Shown here in pieces: positions 42,581 through 52,600 of a stretch of 64,000 nt of DNA; position 1 is the first letter of the stretch, and every line of letters begins with the position of its first letter. The position numbers and the translations under genes are program-made. This DNA comes from Agromyces mediolanus (lineage in GTDB: Bacteria > Actinomycetota > Actinomycetes > Actinomycetales > Microbacteriaceae). The stretch is taken from NCBI RefSeq assembly GCF_023715325.1, contig NZ_JAMBNX010000007.1, positions 186,001-250,000 on the forward strand, in the 5' to 3' direction. The notes beneath the pieces were generated by a model, which ran no database searches, was not told the origin of the DNA, and worked only from the letters and a program-made list of their open reading frames with translations.

Positions 42581-43432
42581 GTGCTCGCCAACTACCTGAT
42601 CGGCCTCCGCGAAGGCCTCGAGGCCGGTCTCATCGTCGGCATCCTGGTGGCGTACCTCGGCAAGACCGGCCGACGCGACCTGCTCGGCCGGCTGTGGATC
42701 GGCATCGGCATCGCCGTCGCCGTCTCCCTCGGCGTCGGCGCCGTGCTCACCTGGGGCCCCTACGCGATGACGTTCCAGGCGCAGGAGATCCTCGGCGGCG
42801 TGCTCTCGCTCCTCGCCGTCGCGATGGTCACCTGGATGATCTTCTGGATGGGCACCCATGGCCGCACCCTCTCGAGCGAGCTGCGCGGACAGGTGGATGC
42901 CGCGATCGAGCGTTCCTCCTGGGCCATCGTCGTGTTGGGCGCCCTCTCGGTCGGTCGCGAGGGCGTCGAGACCGCGCTCTTCGTGTGGGCGAACGTCGCC
43001 GGCGGCAGCGACCCCGTGCTCGGCACGCTCGGCGCCCTCGCCGGCATCGCCACCGCGGTCGTCATCGCCTGGGGCATCTCGAAGGGCCTCGTGCGCTTCA
43101 ACCTCGGCACCTTCTTCACCTGGACCGGGCTCTTCCTGATCCTCGTCGCAGCCGGCGTGCTCGCCTACGGCATCGGCGACCTGCAGGAGGCCTCGGTGAT
43201 CCCCGGCTGGGGCACGCCCGCCTACAGCCTCACCCAGATCATCCCCGCCGGTGGCTGGCTCGACAGCCTCCTCGGCGGCATCTTCAACTTCACCCCGGAG
43301 CCCACCTGGGCGCAGGTCATCGGCTGGACCGCCTACGTCGCGGTCACGATGGCCCTCTACCTCGTGATGCTGCGCCGCCGGCACACCGCAGCAGCGGCGC
43401 CCCCCGCCGCTGCGGCCGCCGCAGCCGGCTGA
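42581..43432 (+). CDS. efeU: Iron permease EfeU (FTR1/OFeT family)
   Basis: 283-residue seven-helix permease for ferrous/ferric iron uptake. The two family iron-binding motifs REGLE (residues 10-14) and REGVE (near 127) are intact. A hydrophobic tail ends in an Ala-rich stretch. GTG start with GGGAG upstream. First gene of efeUOB, preceded by the DtxR box, so it is expected to be expressed in iron limitation. Confidence 0.95.
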   Translation: MLANYLIGLREGLEAGLIVGILVAYLGKTGRRDLLGRLWIGIGIAVAVSLGVGAVLTWGPYAMTFQAQEILGGVLSLLAVAMVTWMIFWMGTHGRTLSSELRGQVDAAIERSSWAIVVLGALSVGREGVETALFVWANVAGGSDPVLGTLGALAGIATAVVIAWGISKGLVRFNLGTFFTWTGLFLILVAAGVLAYGIGDLQEASVIPGWGTPAYSLTQIIPAGGWLDSLLGGIFNFTPEPTWAQVIGWTAYVAVTMALYLVMLRRRHTAAAAPPAAAAAAAG

Positions 43433-43506
43433 ACGTCGACGCCGTCGGCCAGCCGACCGTCGTCGCCAGCAGTGTCCAGACCCGTTCACCGACCCTTGGA
43501 GCATCC

Positions 43507-44715
43507 ATGACCCGCCGTGCCCTGCCCGCCGCCGTCGCCGCGACCGCGCTCACCGCGCTCGCGCTCACCGGATGCGTCGCGAAGACCGAGCTCGCCCAGG
43601 CGATCGCCGTCGACCTCAGCGACGACGCCTGCGCCGTCGCGACCGCCACCGCGCCCGCGGGCGCCGTGACCTTCTCGCTCACGAACTCGGGCAGCGACGT
43701 GAACGAGTTCGAGATCCTCGCCGACGACCAGCTCCGCATCGTCGGCGAGAAGGAGAACGTCACGCCCGGCCAGACCGTCGACTTCACCGCCCAGCTCGAG
43801 CCGGGCACCTACTACACGGCGTGCAAGTTCCAGCAGGTCGGCGCCCCCGTCGGCCTCGCCGAGTTCACCGTGACCGGCGAGGCATCCGCCGTCTCCGCCG
43901 ACGAGCAGGAGCTCAGCGACCAGGCCGTCACCGAGTACCTCGCCTACGTGCGTTCGCAGACCTCCGAGCTGCTGCCGCTCGTGCAGCAGCTCGCCGACGC
44001 CTACGCGGCCGGCGACGACGAGGCCGCGCGCGCCCTCTTCGCGAAGGCCCGCGTGCCCTACGAGCGCATCGAGCCCACCGCGGAGGCCTTCGGCGACCTC
44101 GACCCGAAGATCGACTTCCGCGAGGTCGACGCCGTCGCCGACGGCCTCGACTGGACCGGCTTCCACCGCATCGAGAAGGACCTCTGGGCGCCGAAGCCGG
44201 GTGAGCTCAACTCCGACGGGCAGGACGCCCTGAAGGACTGGGCGCCCTCGACCCCCGAGGAGCGGAAGGCGTACGCCGACGGCCTCGTCGCCGACGTCAC
44301 CCAGCTGCACGAGCTCGTCACCGACCCCGCGTTCGCGGTGTCGCTCGCCGACATCTCGAACGGCGCCATCGCCCTGCTCGACGAGGTCGCTGCCGGCAAG
44401 ATCACCGGCGAGGAGGACTGGTGGAGCGGCACCGACCTGTCCGACGTCGCCGCGAACGTGCAGGGCGCCGGTGTCGCGTTCGGTGCGGTGCGCGCGCTCG
44501 CCGAGTCGAAGGGTGACGAGGGCACGACGCTCGCAGCCGAGATCGACGGGCGCTTCGCCGCGCTCGAGGACGAGCTGGCGAAGTACGGTTCGCTCGACGC
44601 GGGCTTCGTCGACTACGCGACGCTGACGGATGCCGACAAGAAGGCCTTGAGCGACCGCGTGAACGCGCTCGCCGAGCCGTTGTCGCAGCTCACCGCCACG
44701 GTGCTCGGAGTCTGA
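43507..44715 (+). CDS. efeO: Iron uptake lipoprotein EfeO (cupredoxin plus imelysin M75)
   Basis: 402-residue extracytoplasmic iron-binding lipoprotein: signal peptide with lipobox ALTALALTGCVAK, cupredoxin-like N-domain (VTFSLTNSGSDVNEFEIL, YYTACKFQQ), then an imelysin/M75 domain with the HxxE metal motif at about 220-223 (WTGFHRIEKDLW). TTGGAG lies before the ATG. It hands iron to EfeU together with the EfeB peroxidase encoded next. Confidence 0.95.
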   Translation: MTRRALPAAVAATALTALALTGCVAKTELAQAIAVDLSDDACAVATATAPAGAVTFSLTNSGSDVNEFEILADDQLRIVGEKENVTPGQTVDFTAQLEPGTYYTACKFQQVGAPVGLAEFTVTGEASAVSADEQELSDQAVTEYLAYVRSQTSELLPLVQQLADAYAAGDDEAARALFAKARVPYERIEPTAEAFGDLDPKIDFREVDAVADGLDWTGFHRIEKDLWAPKPGELNSDGQDALKDWAPSTPEERKAYADGLVADVTQLHELVTDPAFAVSLADISNGAIALLDEVAAGKITGEEDWWSGTDLSDVAANVQGAGVAFGAVRALAESKGDEGTTLAAEIDGRFAALEDELAKYGSLDAGFVDYATLTDADKKALSDRVNALAEPLSQLTATVLGV

Positions 44716-44720
44716 TCCCG

Positions 44721-46019
44721 ATGACCGAGCCGGACGTCCCCGCCGAGCCCCACGCCGTGTCCCGCCGTGGGCTGTTCGGCCTGCTCGGGGTGGGCGCGGC
44801 CGGCGCGGCGGCGGGCTTCGCCGGTGGCGCCGCGACCGCCGGGGTCGCCCTCACGGCGGGAGCCCGGGGCGACGGCACGGTCGGGGCATCCGTCTTCCCG
44901 TTCTACGGCGAGCACCAGGCGGGCATCACGACGCCCGCGCAGGACCGGCTGCACTTCGCCGTCTTCGACCCCGACGCGGGGCTCGACCGCGCGGGGCTCA
45001 TCGGCCTGCTCACCGACTGGACGGCCGCGGCCGCCCGGCTCAGCCAGGGCCTCGAAGTGGCCGACGGTGGGGCGGTCGGCGGCTCCGACTACGCGCCGCC
45101 GGCCGACACGGGGGAGGCGCTCGGCCTACCGGCGTCGGGGCTCACGATTACCTTCGGCTTCGGGCCCGAGCTCTTCGAGACCGCCGACGGCGCGGACCCG
45201 TTCGGGCTCGCCGCACGTCGGCCGGCCGAGCTGCGGCCGCTGCCCAGGTTCCAGGGCGACGCCCTCGAGCCGGCGCGCACGGGCGGCGCGCTCTGCATCC
45301 AGGCCTGCGCCGACGACCCCCAGGTCGCCGTGCACGCCATCCGCAATCTCAGCCGGATCGCGTTCGGGCGCGCGACGCTGCGCTGGTCGCAGCTCGGGTT
45401 CGGCCGCACCTCCTCGACGTCGACCGCGCAGACGACGCCGCGGAACCTCTTCGGCTTCAAGGACGGCACCGCGAACATCAAGGCCGAGGAGCCCGGCGTC
45501 GCCGACGAGCACGTCTGGGTGCAGCCCGGCGACGAGCCGGCCTGGCTCGCCGGGGGGTCCTACCTCGTGGCGCGGCGCATCCGCATGGTCATCGAGAACT
45601 GGGACCGGGTGCAGCTCGGCGAGCAGGAGCAGCTCGTCGGCCGTTCGAAGGGCGAGGGTGCGCCGCTCTCGGGCGGCACGGAGTTCACCGAGCCCGACTT
45701 CGAGGCGGCCGGAGCGACGGGCGCCCCGCTCATCGACCCGGCCTCGCACGTGCGGCTCGCGCATCCGACGATGAACGGCGGCGCGCGGCTGCTGCGCCGG
45801 GGCTACAACTTCGTCGACGGCAACGACACCCTCGGGCGGCTCGACGCCGGGCTGTTCTTCCTGTCGTTCCAGCGCTCGCCGGAGCAGTTCGTGCGGGTGC
45901 AGACCTCGCTCGCGGCGGACGGGCTGAACGAGTACCTGAAGCACGTCGGCTCGGCGATCTTCGCGGTGCCCGGCGGCGTCGCCGAGGGCGAGTTCGTGGG
46001 ACAGCGGCTGTTCGACTGA
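44721..46019 (+). CDS. efeB: Tat-exported Dyp-type haem peroxidase EfeB
   Basis: 432 residues with a twin-arginine signal (SRRGLFGLLGVGAAGAAAG) and a DyP peroxidase domain containing the GxxDG motif (NLFGFKDGTANIK, near residue 245), the proximal-histidine region and a terminal FFLSFQRSPEQFV. It oxidises ferrous iron or extracts iron from haem outside the cell. It starts 6 bases after efeO, giving the complete EfeUOB system. Confidence 0.95.
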   Translation: MTEPDVPAEPHAVSRRGLFGLLGVGAAGAAAGFAGGAATAGVALTAGARGDGTVGASVFPFYGEHQAGITTPAQDRLHFAVFDPDAGLDRAGLIGLLTDWTAAAARLSQGLEVADGGAVGGSDYAPPADTGEALGLPASGLTITFGFGPELFETADGADPFGLAARRPAELRPLPRFQGDALEPARTGGALCIQACADDPQVAVHAIRNLSRIAFGRATLRWSQLGFGRTSSTSTAQTTPRNLFGFKDGTANIKAEEPGVADEHVWVQPGDEPAWLAGGSYLVARRIRMVIENWDRVQLGEQEQLVGRSKGEGAPLSGGTEFTEPDFEAAGATGAPLIDPASHVRLAHPTMNGGARLLRRGYNFVDGNDTLGRLDAGLFFLSFQRSPEQFVRVQTSLAADGLNEYLKHVGSAIFAVPGGVAEGEFVGQRLFD

Positions 46020-46032
46020 CCGCCTGCGCCCC

Positions 46033-46449
46033 CTAGTCCTGGGTGGGGCGCGCGCCTTCGACGACGGCCCAGCGGTCGCCGCCGAGCGGCTGCAGCTGCC
46101 CGAAGACGTCTTCGCCGTCGCGCACGGCGGTGAACTCGATCGCGCCGGGCGTTCCGCCGACGATACCCTCGCCGCCCGAGAACAGCGGCTGCTCGTAGCC
46201 GAGCTCGATCATCGCGTCGCGGCGCTGCCCCTGGTCCCAGTTGCCGGAGAGGAAGCCGAGCAGCGCGACGCCGGACAGCGGGCCGGCGACGACGAGCACA
46301 TAGCCGAGGTCGCGCATCCAGCGGTGCTCGCGCCCGGCGATCGCGAGGACCGCGCCGGTGAGCAGCACGATGCCCGAGAAGACGAGCGGCCAGGGGCTCC
46401 ACGGCTCGAGGACGACGACGGGGGAGTCGAGGGCGAGGGCGGTCGGCAC
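46033..46449 (-). CDS. Small membrane protein of unknown function
   Basis: 138 residues: two likely helices (WPLVFSGIVLLTGAVLAIAG and GYVLVVAGPLSGVALLGFLS) followed by a soluble C-terminal part without known motifs. A TAGCCT box ends 6 bases before the GTG, so the message is probably leaderless, which supports this start. It converges on efeB with a 13-base gap. Confidence 0.7.
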   Translation of the reverse strand: MPTALALDSPVVVLEPWSPWPLVFSGIVLLTGAVLAIAGREHRWMRDLGYVLVVAGPLSGVALLGFLSGNWDQGQRRDAMIELGYEQPLFSGGEGIVGGTPGAIEFTAVRDGEDVFGQLQPLGGDRWAVVEGARPTQD

Positions 46450-46527
46450 CCGGTCAGGCTACCGGAGGCCGCTGCGCGCGGGCTGCTGCTCGACGGCCGC
46501 GCGCTCGCCGGCCGCGCGCGCTCGCGC

Positions 46528-47019
46528 TCAGCCGAGGCCGATCTTCGTCCAGTCGAGGTTGAGCTCGTCGCCGATGTAGACGGCCTCGCCGAAGTCGTGG
46601 ATCTGCGGGTTCATGCGCAGCAGCTGTTGCTGCGGCAGGTCGAAGCGCTGGGCGATGTCGAAGAAGCTGTCGCCCGAGACGACCGTGTACCGGATCGGCA
46701 TGCCGTCGCCGTCGAGCACCGGGGTGCCGCTCGCGCCGGGGATCGAGCCGAGGTCGACGGCCGGCCCGGGCTCGACGACGGGGGCCGGATCGTTCGGCAC
46801 CGGGTCGGGCGCGGGCGGCTCCGGTGCGGCCACCGGTGCTGACGGCGTGGGCGTGGGCGTCGGCGTCGGGGTCGGGGTGGCTGTGACGGTCACCATGACG
46901 GTCTCGGCGGGCGGTGGTGACGACGGCGCGCAGGCCGCGAATCCGGCGATCGCGATCGCGACGAGCACGGCGGTGCCGAGCGTGCGGCGTCGCCGCGCGA
47001 TGCTGGGGGCTGGCCTCAC
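46528..47019 (-). CDS. LysM-domain lipoprotein
   Basis: 163 residues. A signal peptide with lipobox (AIAIAGFAACAPS) is followed by a Thr-Pro and Pro/Ala-rich linker and one C-terminal LysM motif (IRYTVVSGDSFFDIAQRF, LLRMNPQIHDFG), so the protein should sit on the membrane and touch peptidoglycan. AGGAG precedes the GTG start. A TAGGCT -10 lies about 40 bases upstream. Confidence 0.85.
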   Translation of the reverse strand: MRPAPSIARRRRTLGTAVLVAIAIAGFAACAPSSPPPAETVMVTVTATPTPTPTPTPTPSAPVAAPEPPAPDPVPNDPAPVVEPGPAVDLGSIPGASGTPVLDGDGMPIRYTVVSGDSFFDIAQRFDLPQQQLLRMNPQIHDFGEAVYIGDELNLDWTKIGLG

Positions 47020-47121
47020 GAGGGCTCCTCATCGATCCGGTGGGCTCGGTCAGCCTAGCTTCCGTCGGGCTCCCGGGGGGCGGTCGACGGCAGGAATGTG
47101 GAAAACTTCCTCCGGGGTGGC

Positions 47122-48663
47122 TCAGGCCCCGAGCGCCGCGCGGATCCGTTCGAGCGCGGCGGCGAGCGCGAGATCGCCGACGCCCGCGTAGCCGAGCACG
47201 ATGCCGGCCGGACCGGGCCGGCGGCCGGGCGCATCGGGCGCGCCGGGCTGCGCGTCGGGGTCGTCGGGGGCGTCGGGCTGGGCGCCGGCGCGCGCGGCGT
47301 ACTGCGCGAGCGGGGCGACGATCACGCCCGCCTCGGCCAGGCGCGCGACGAGGGCGCGCTCGGACGTGCGGTCGGGGAGCTCGAGCACCGCGTGCAGCCC
47401 GCCGTCGATCGCCGTCAGCCGGGCGCGCGAGTCCTCGAGTCCGCCGAGCGCGTCCTGCACGAGTCGCCGTCGGTGCGTGTACTCCCGCCGGGTCGCCGCG
47501 ATGTGCCGGCGGAGCGCGCCGCGTTCGAGGTACTCGGCGACGGCGAGTTGCACCGGGCCGGCCACCGGGGTGTCGAGCTCGCTGCGCGCCGCCGCGACGG
47601 CCGCGCGCAGACCCGCGTGAGCGGGCAGCACGAGGTAGCCGAGGCGGAGCCAAGGGGTCAGCACCTTCGAGAAGCTGCCGACGAGCACGACCCGCTCGCC
47701 GCCGCCTCGCTCGCCGCCGCTGTCGAGCGAGGCGAGGGCGGGCAACGGAGCGCCGGTGTGCCGGAACTCGCTGTCGTAGTCGTCCTCCACCACGAAGGCG
47801 TCGGCGCGGGCCGCGAGCTCGAGCAGGGCGAGCCGGTCGGCGACGGGAAGCCGCCCGCCGAGCGGGTACTGGTGGCTGGGGGTGACCATCACGGCGTCGA
47901 GCCGGGCTGGGCCGCGCCCGCGAAGGGCGCGCTCGAGCGCGACGAGGTCGAGGCCGCCGTCGCCGAGCGGCAGCGGGACCGGTTCGGCCCCGTGCCGGGC
48001 GAGGGCCCGGCGTCCCGCCGGGTAGCCCGGGTCCTCGACGCCGACACGCACCCCCTCGCCCCGCAATGCCACGAGCGCTTGCGCGACGAGGGCCAGCGCC
48101 TCGCTCGTGCCCGCGGCCACGACGACGTCGTCGGGCTCGCAGTGCACCCCTCGGGCGCTCCGCAGGTGCTCGGCGATCGCGGCGCGCAGGGCGGGGACAC
48201 CGAGCGGCGGCGGAGACCACGACGGCGGGTGGGCGGCGGCGGCCCGCCAGGCGGCGCGCCATGCCCGCTCGTCGAGCCGTGCCGTGGAGGGGACGCCGGG
48301 CGAGAGGTCGGCGACCAGGGGCCCGGCGGCGGCCCCGCCGAGGCGGAGTGCGGGCGGCGCCGGCGAGGCATCCGGTGCGCCGTCGCCGACGGCCGGCTCC
48401 TGCACGGCTCGCGGCTCGAGCTCGGCCACCCGGGTCGCCGCGCCCTGTCTGAGCTCCAGGTAGCCCTCGCCCGCGAGCTGGTCGTACGCGGCCACCACGG
48501 AACTGCGCGCGATCGCGAGCTCGCGCGCGAGGCCGCGCGTCGACGGCAGCGCGTCGCCGGCGCGCAGGCGCCCGTCGAGGATGTCGCGGCGGAGCGCCGC
48601 GACCAGTTGCGCGACCAGGCCCGCGCCCGGGCGGCGGTCGAGGAGGATGGGCGGCTCGGCCAT
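47122..48663 (-). CDS. MocR/PdxR-type regulator (GntR domain fused to aminotransferase fold)
   Basis: 513 residues. N-terminal GntR winged helix (LVAQLVAALRRDILDGRLRA, LPSTRGLARELAIARSSVVA) and a class I aminotransferase-like domain with the PLP lysine in LVGSFSKVLTPWLRLGYL. Such proteins sense pyridoxal phosphate or amino compounds and control PLP or GABA genes. Divergent from a PPOX-family gene at 48740, with repeated ACTGG boxes between. PLP homeostasis is the likely theme, inferred from context. Confidence 0.9.
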   Translation of the reverse strand: MAEPPILLDRRPGAGLVAQLVAALRRDILDGRLRAGDALPSTRGLARELAIARSSVVAAYDQLAGEGYLELRQGAATRVAELEPRAVQEPAVGDGAPDASPAPPALRLGGAAAGPLVADLSPGVPSTARLDERAWRAAWRAAAAHPPSWSPPPLGVPALRAAIAEHLRSARGVHCEPDDVVVAAGTSEALALVAQALVALRGEGVRVGVEDPGYPAGRRALARHGAEPVPLPLGDGGLDLVALERALRGRGPARLDAVMVTPSHQYPLGGRLPVADRLALLELAARADAFVVEDDYDSEFRHTGAPLPALASLDSGGERGGGERVVLVGSFSKVLTPWLRLGYLVLPAHAGLRAAVAAARSELDTPVAGPVQLAVAEYLERGALRRHIAATRREYTHRRRLVQDALGGLEDSRARLTAIDGGLHAVLELPDRTSERALVARLAEAGVIVAPLAQYAARAGAQPDAPDDPDAQPGAPDAPGRRPGPAGIVLGYAGVGDLALAAALERIRAALGA

Positions 48664-48670
48664 GGGTCCC

Positions 48671-48718
48671 AACTGGTCTGCTCGAATGTCGCTGAACTGG
48701 ACTGCACACGGTACCAGT
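48671..48718. promoter_or_regulatory. MocR-type operator: two direct and one inverted box
   Basis: AACTGGTCTG (48671-48680) and AACTGGACTG (48695-48704) are direct repeats 24 bases apart, and ACCAGT (48713-48718) is an inverted copy. Direct repeats with a third inverted site are typical of PdxR/GabR operators. Confidence 0.65.
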
Positions 48719-48739
48719 GTCCGGGCGAGACTGCTCGGC

Positions 48740-49384
48740 ATGAGTGCCTCTGCCCGCCATGTCCGCCGCATGCCCGAACGCCAGCGCCACGAGCGCGCCG
48801 AGCTCGACGCGCTGCTCGACCAGGAGCTCGTCGGCCACCTCGCGGTCGTCGCCGACGGCCAGCCCCTCGTGATCCCGATGGCCTACGCGCGCGTCGGCGA
48901 CGACCTGCTGCTGCACGGCTCGACCGGCGGCGGATTCGCGTTGCGGGCGGCGGCCGAGCGCGCCACCGTCGCCTTCGCGGTGACCTCGCTCGACGGGCTC
49001 GTCTACGCCCGCTCGCTCTTCGACAGCTCGATGAACTACCGCAGCGCCGTCGTCTACGGCGTGCTCGAGCCGGTGTCCGCCGAGGAGGAGCACGAGGCCC
49101 TCGTCGCGCTCTCGGCGCACCTCATGCCCGGCCGGCCGGCCGAGGTGCGCGAGACCACCAAGAAGGAGTACGCGGCGACGCGGGCGCTCCGACTGCCGAT
49201 CGCGGAGTTCGTGATGAAGGCGCGAGCGGCGACCGCGAGCGAGGCGCCCGACGACGGCGAGGACCACACCAGCTGGGCCGGCGTCGTGCCGCTCGGCCGC
49301 GCCTGGGGCGAGCCGGAGGCCTCGCCGCTCACCCCGGCGGGCACGCCGGTGCCCGAGTCGGTGCTGCGGCTCCGGGGCGCCTGA
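48740..49384 (+). CDS. Pyridoxamine 5'-phosphate oxidase family (flavin/FMN-binding split-barrel) protein
   Basis: 214 residues with the split-barrel pattern of the PPOX/putative-nitroimidazole-resistance family: LDQELVGHLAVVADGQPLVIPMAYAR, LLLHGSTGGGFALRAAAE, SSMNYRSAVVYGVLEPVSAEE, and a C-terminal VPLGRAWGEPEASP. These proteins bind FMN, PLP or F420; catalytic role unknown. Controlled by the divergent MocR regulator. The stop codon lies inside the stem of a hairpin. Confidence 0.85.
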   Translation: MSASARHVRRMPERQRHERAELDALLDQELVGHLAVVADGQPLVIPMAYARVGDDLLLHGSTGGGFALRAAAERATVAFAVTSLDGLVYARSLFDSSMNYRSAVVYGVLEPVSAEEEHEALVALSAHLMPGRPAEVRETTKKEYAATRALRLPIAEFVMKARAATASEAPDDGEDHTSWAGVVPLGRAWGEPEASPLTPAGTPVPESVLRLRGA

Positions 49385-49400
49385 GGTGCCTCACCTCAGG
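49380..49400 (+). terminator. Hairpin overlapping the stop of the PPOX-family gene
   Basis: CCTGAGGTG-CCT-CACCTCAGG is a perfect 9-base stem with a 3-base loop. It includes the TGA stop and probably acts as a terminator or attenuates read-through into the next unit. Confidence 0.5.
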
Positions 49401-49426
49401 AATAGGGCGATCGCCGGATGCCCCAC

Positions 49427-49457
49427 CGGTACCTCAGTCGCGAGGCTCGAGGTACCG
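49427..49457 (+). promoter_or_regulatory. Structured leader before the 47-residue gene
   Basis: CGGTACCTC and GAGGTACCG form a perfect 9-base stem around a 13-base loop, ending 3 bases before the AGGGGAG ribosome site. It may be an operator or a translational control hairpin. Confidence 0.45.
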
Positions 49458-49473
49458 AACAGGGGAGAAGATC

Positions 49474-49617
49474 ATGGAATTCGCAGACGCCGTGCTCGCC
49501 ACGAGCACCTACGCCGCCGATCTGCGACGCGCCGAGCTGGTGCTCGAACTGCGCCGTGCCGCCGCGGAGCGCGACGCCGCCCGCCGCACTGAAGCACGCC
49601 GCATCCGCACCGCGTGA
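49474..49617 (+). CDS. 47-residue helical protein coupled to the LuxR-type regulator
   Basis: MEFADAVLATSTYAADLRRA starts a short, highly charged helix ending in ARRTEARRIRTA. No family known to me. An excellent AGGGGAGA ribosome site, and a stop that overlaps the following GTG by 4 bases, make it a real, translationally coupled small gene. It might modulate the large regulator or act as a leader peptide. Confidence 0.7.
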   Translation: MEFADAVLATSTYAADLRRAELVLELRRAAAERDAARRTEARRIRTA

Positions 49618-52600
49618 CGATCGCCGATCCGCTGTCGGCGGAGCGCGCCGCCGCCGTCGGTGGTGCGTGGCAGCATGAGGAGGTGACCACCTCCGCCAGT
49701 GCCGCCATGATCGGCCGCGACGCCGAGCTCGTCTGGCTCGACGGGTTGCTCGGCGAGGCCGAGGCGGGCATGCCGCGCACGGTCGTCGTCGGCGGCGAGG
49801 CGGGCATCGGCAAGAGCCGCCTCATCCGCGAGTTCGCCTCGCGCGTGGGCTCGAAAGACGCGGCACCCGGCCCGGACACCCCCGCTCGGGTCATCGTGGG
49901 CCAGTGCGTCGACCTCGGCGCGGTGGCCGCGCCGTACGCCCCGATCAAGGCGGCGCTGCGCAGCCTCGTCTCCGACATCGGTGCCGAGCGCGCCCTCGAG
50001 ACGGTCGGCCCGGGGCGGGCGGCGTTCGTCGCGCTGCTGCCCGAGCTCGCCGAGTCGGGTGTGCCGGGCGACGTGGTGCCGGCCGTGGCCGGACCGGGGG
50101 CGAGCGGCCAGCTGCACGAGGCCGTCGCGGTGCTCCTCGAGACGGTGTCGCGCGAACAGCCGGTCGTGCTCGTCGTCGAAGACCTGCACTGGATCGATCC
50201 GGCGAGCCTCGGCCTGCTCCGTTTCCTCGTGCGGGCGCTCACCGCCAGCCGGGTCATGCTGCTGCTCAGCTATCGCAGCGAAGACGTCACGCGGGGCCAT
50301 CCGCTCCGGCCGTTCCTCGCCGAGCTCGAGCGCGACCGCTGGGTCGACCGGCGCGAGCTCTCGCGATTGTCGCGCGACCAGGTGCGCGAGCTCGCCGCCT
50401 CCCTCGTCGGCGCGGCACCCGACGAGGCCCTGCTCGACACCCTCTTCCGCCGGAGCGACGGCGTGCCGTTCTTCGTCGAGGAGGTCGTCGGGCTCGACGG
50501 CTGCAACGACGACGGCCAGCTCCCGGACACGCTGCGCGACCTGCTGCTCGCGCGCTACGAGCGACTCAGCGACGAGGCGCAGCAGCTGCTCCGGCTCATC
50601 GCGACCGGCGGCGTGCGCGTCGGCCACCCCCTGCTCACCCGGGTGTTCCGCGGGGGAGACGACGAACTCGACGAAGCGGCGAGAGAAGCGGTGCTCGGCG
50701 GGGTGCTCGTCGTCGACGGCGAGGAGTACGGCTTCCGGCACGCCCTCGTCCGCGAGGCGATCCTCGCCGACATCCTGCCCGGTGAGCGCGCCAGATTCCA
50801 CGCCCGCTACGCCGAGGCCTACGAGGCGCTCGCAGCGGCCGGCGGTCGTCGCCTCGCCGCCGAGATCTCCTATCACTGGCTCGGGGCGAACGACGCGATG
50901 CGAGCGTTCCCCGCGACGGTGCAGGCCATGCGCGAGGCCCGAGCGGCCTCGGCGTTCGCCTCCGCCGCCCAGCTCGGCGAGCGGGCGCTCGCCCTGTGGG
51001 ACGTGGTCGATCGGGCACCGGCAGACGGCTCGGGAGACGAGGCGGGTGGCGGCGCTCGCCACGGCTCGGGTGGCGGCCCGGGTGGCGGCACCGCAGCGAG
51101 GATCGCCGGCATGAGCCGGATGGAGCTCATGGGCCGCACCGCCTCGCACCTCCGCAACGCCGGTGAGAACGACCGCAGCCTCGCGGTCATCAAGGCCGCG
51201 CTCGCCGAGTGCCCCCGCGACGATCCGAACTACCCGAGGCTGCTGCGCGACCGTGCGCTGACGCTCGGCAGCGACGGCCGGCCCGGGTCGATCCCGCTGC
51301 TGCTCGAGGCGCTCGACGTGCTCGGTCCCGACGGCTCGGCCGAGCTGCGCGCCTCCGTCCGCACCTCGCTCGCCGGACGGTACATGATCGACGGGCAGCT
51401 GCAGGAGGCCGTCGAGATGGCCCAGACCGCCCTCGAGCTGGCCGAGTCCATCGGCGCGCCCCGGCTCGCCTCCGTCGCGACCAACATCGCGGCCGTCGGC
51501 CGCGCCCACCTCGAAGACCCGGTCGCCGCGGCCGAACAGCTCGAGCGGGCGAAGCAGCTCGCCGAAGGCGACGGCTCGGCGCTGCTGCGCTACTGGGTGA
51601 ACGCCTCCGACCTCTACAACCTGCTCGGCGACTACGAGCTCGCGATCGAACTGGCCGAAGAGGGGCTCGCCCGCGCCCGGGCGACGGGGCTCGAGCGCAG
51701 CAGCGGGGTCATCCTGGCGTCGAACGCGGTCGACCCGTTGTTCGCGCTCGGCCGTTGGCAGCGCGGGCTCGACCTCATCGAACGGGCGCTCGCGCTCGAT
51801 CCGCCCGAGCCGTTCAAGATCTACCTCTGGCGCGCCGAGGCCTGGGCCGAGCTCTGGCGGGGCGATCTCGCGTCCGCCGGCCACGTGCTGCGCACGAACC
51901 GTGCCGCGATGAACGCCGTGGGCGAGGTCGAGCTGCAGACCCGGCAGAGCGTGGGCCGGGTGGCGACCGAGATCGCGCTCGCCAACGGCGACGTCGTGAC
52001 CGCGTGGCGCGAGGCCGTGCCGCTGCTCGACGAGCACGAGGGGGCCATCGCCGGCTATGGGCTGCCCTATGCCTGGGCGCTGGCGCGCACGATCGCCGCC
52101 GCGCGCTCGGGCCACGCCGCCGCGAACGCCGAGGAGGTCGAGCTGCTCGCCACGGCCTCAGCGGCCGAGCCCCGCCTGCGTGCGCTGCTCGGTCGCTTCG
52201 CGCACTGGCCGATGCACCCGATCTGGGTCGCCCTGATCGACGCGGAGCTCGAGGCCGACCGCGAGCGTGCCGTCGAGGCGTGGCGCCGGGCCGTCGACGC
52301 CGTCGACGACCCGCGGGCGCTCCGGCTGCTCCAGCCCTACGCCCGGCTGCGCCTCGGCGAGGCCGAGCTCGAGATCGGCGAGCGTCAGGCGGCGAAGGTC
52401 AGCCTGCAGGCCGCTCACGACCAGGCCGAGCAGTACGGCATCGGCGCGGTGCTCGCCTCGGTGGTGCGCGTCGCGACCGCGGCGGGCCTCCTGCTCGAGG
52501 GCGGCGGGGCGGGGCGGGCGACGGGGGTCACCGATGCGGTCGCCGCCGCGACGGATGCCACCGCCGAGCTCACCGCGCGCGAGCGGCAGGTGCTCGCCCT

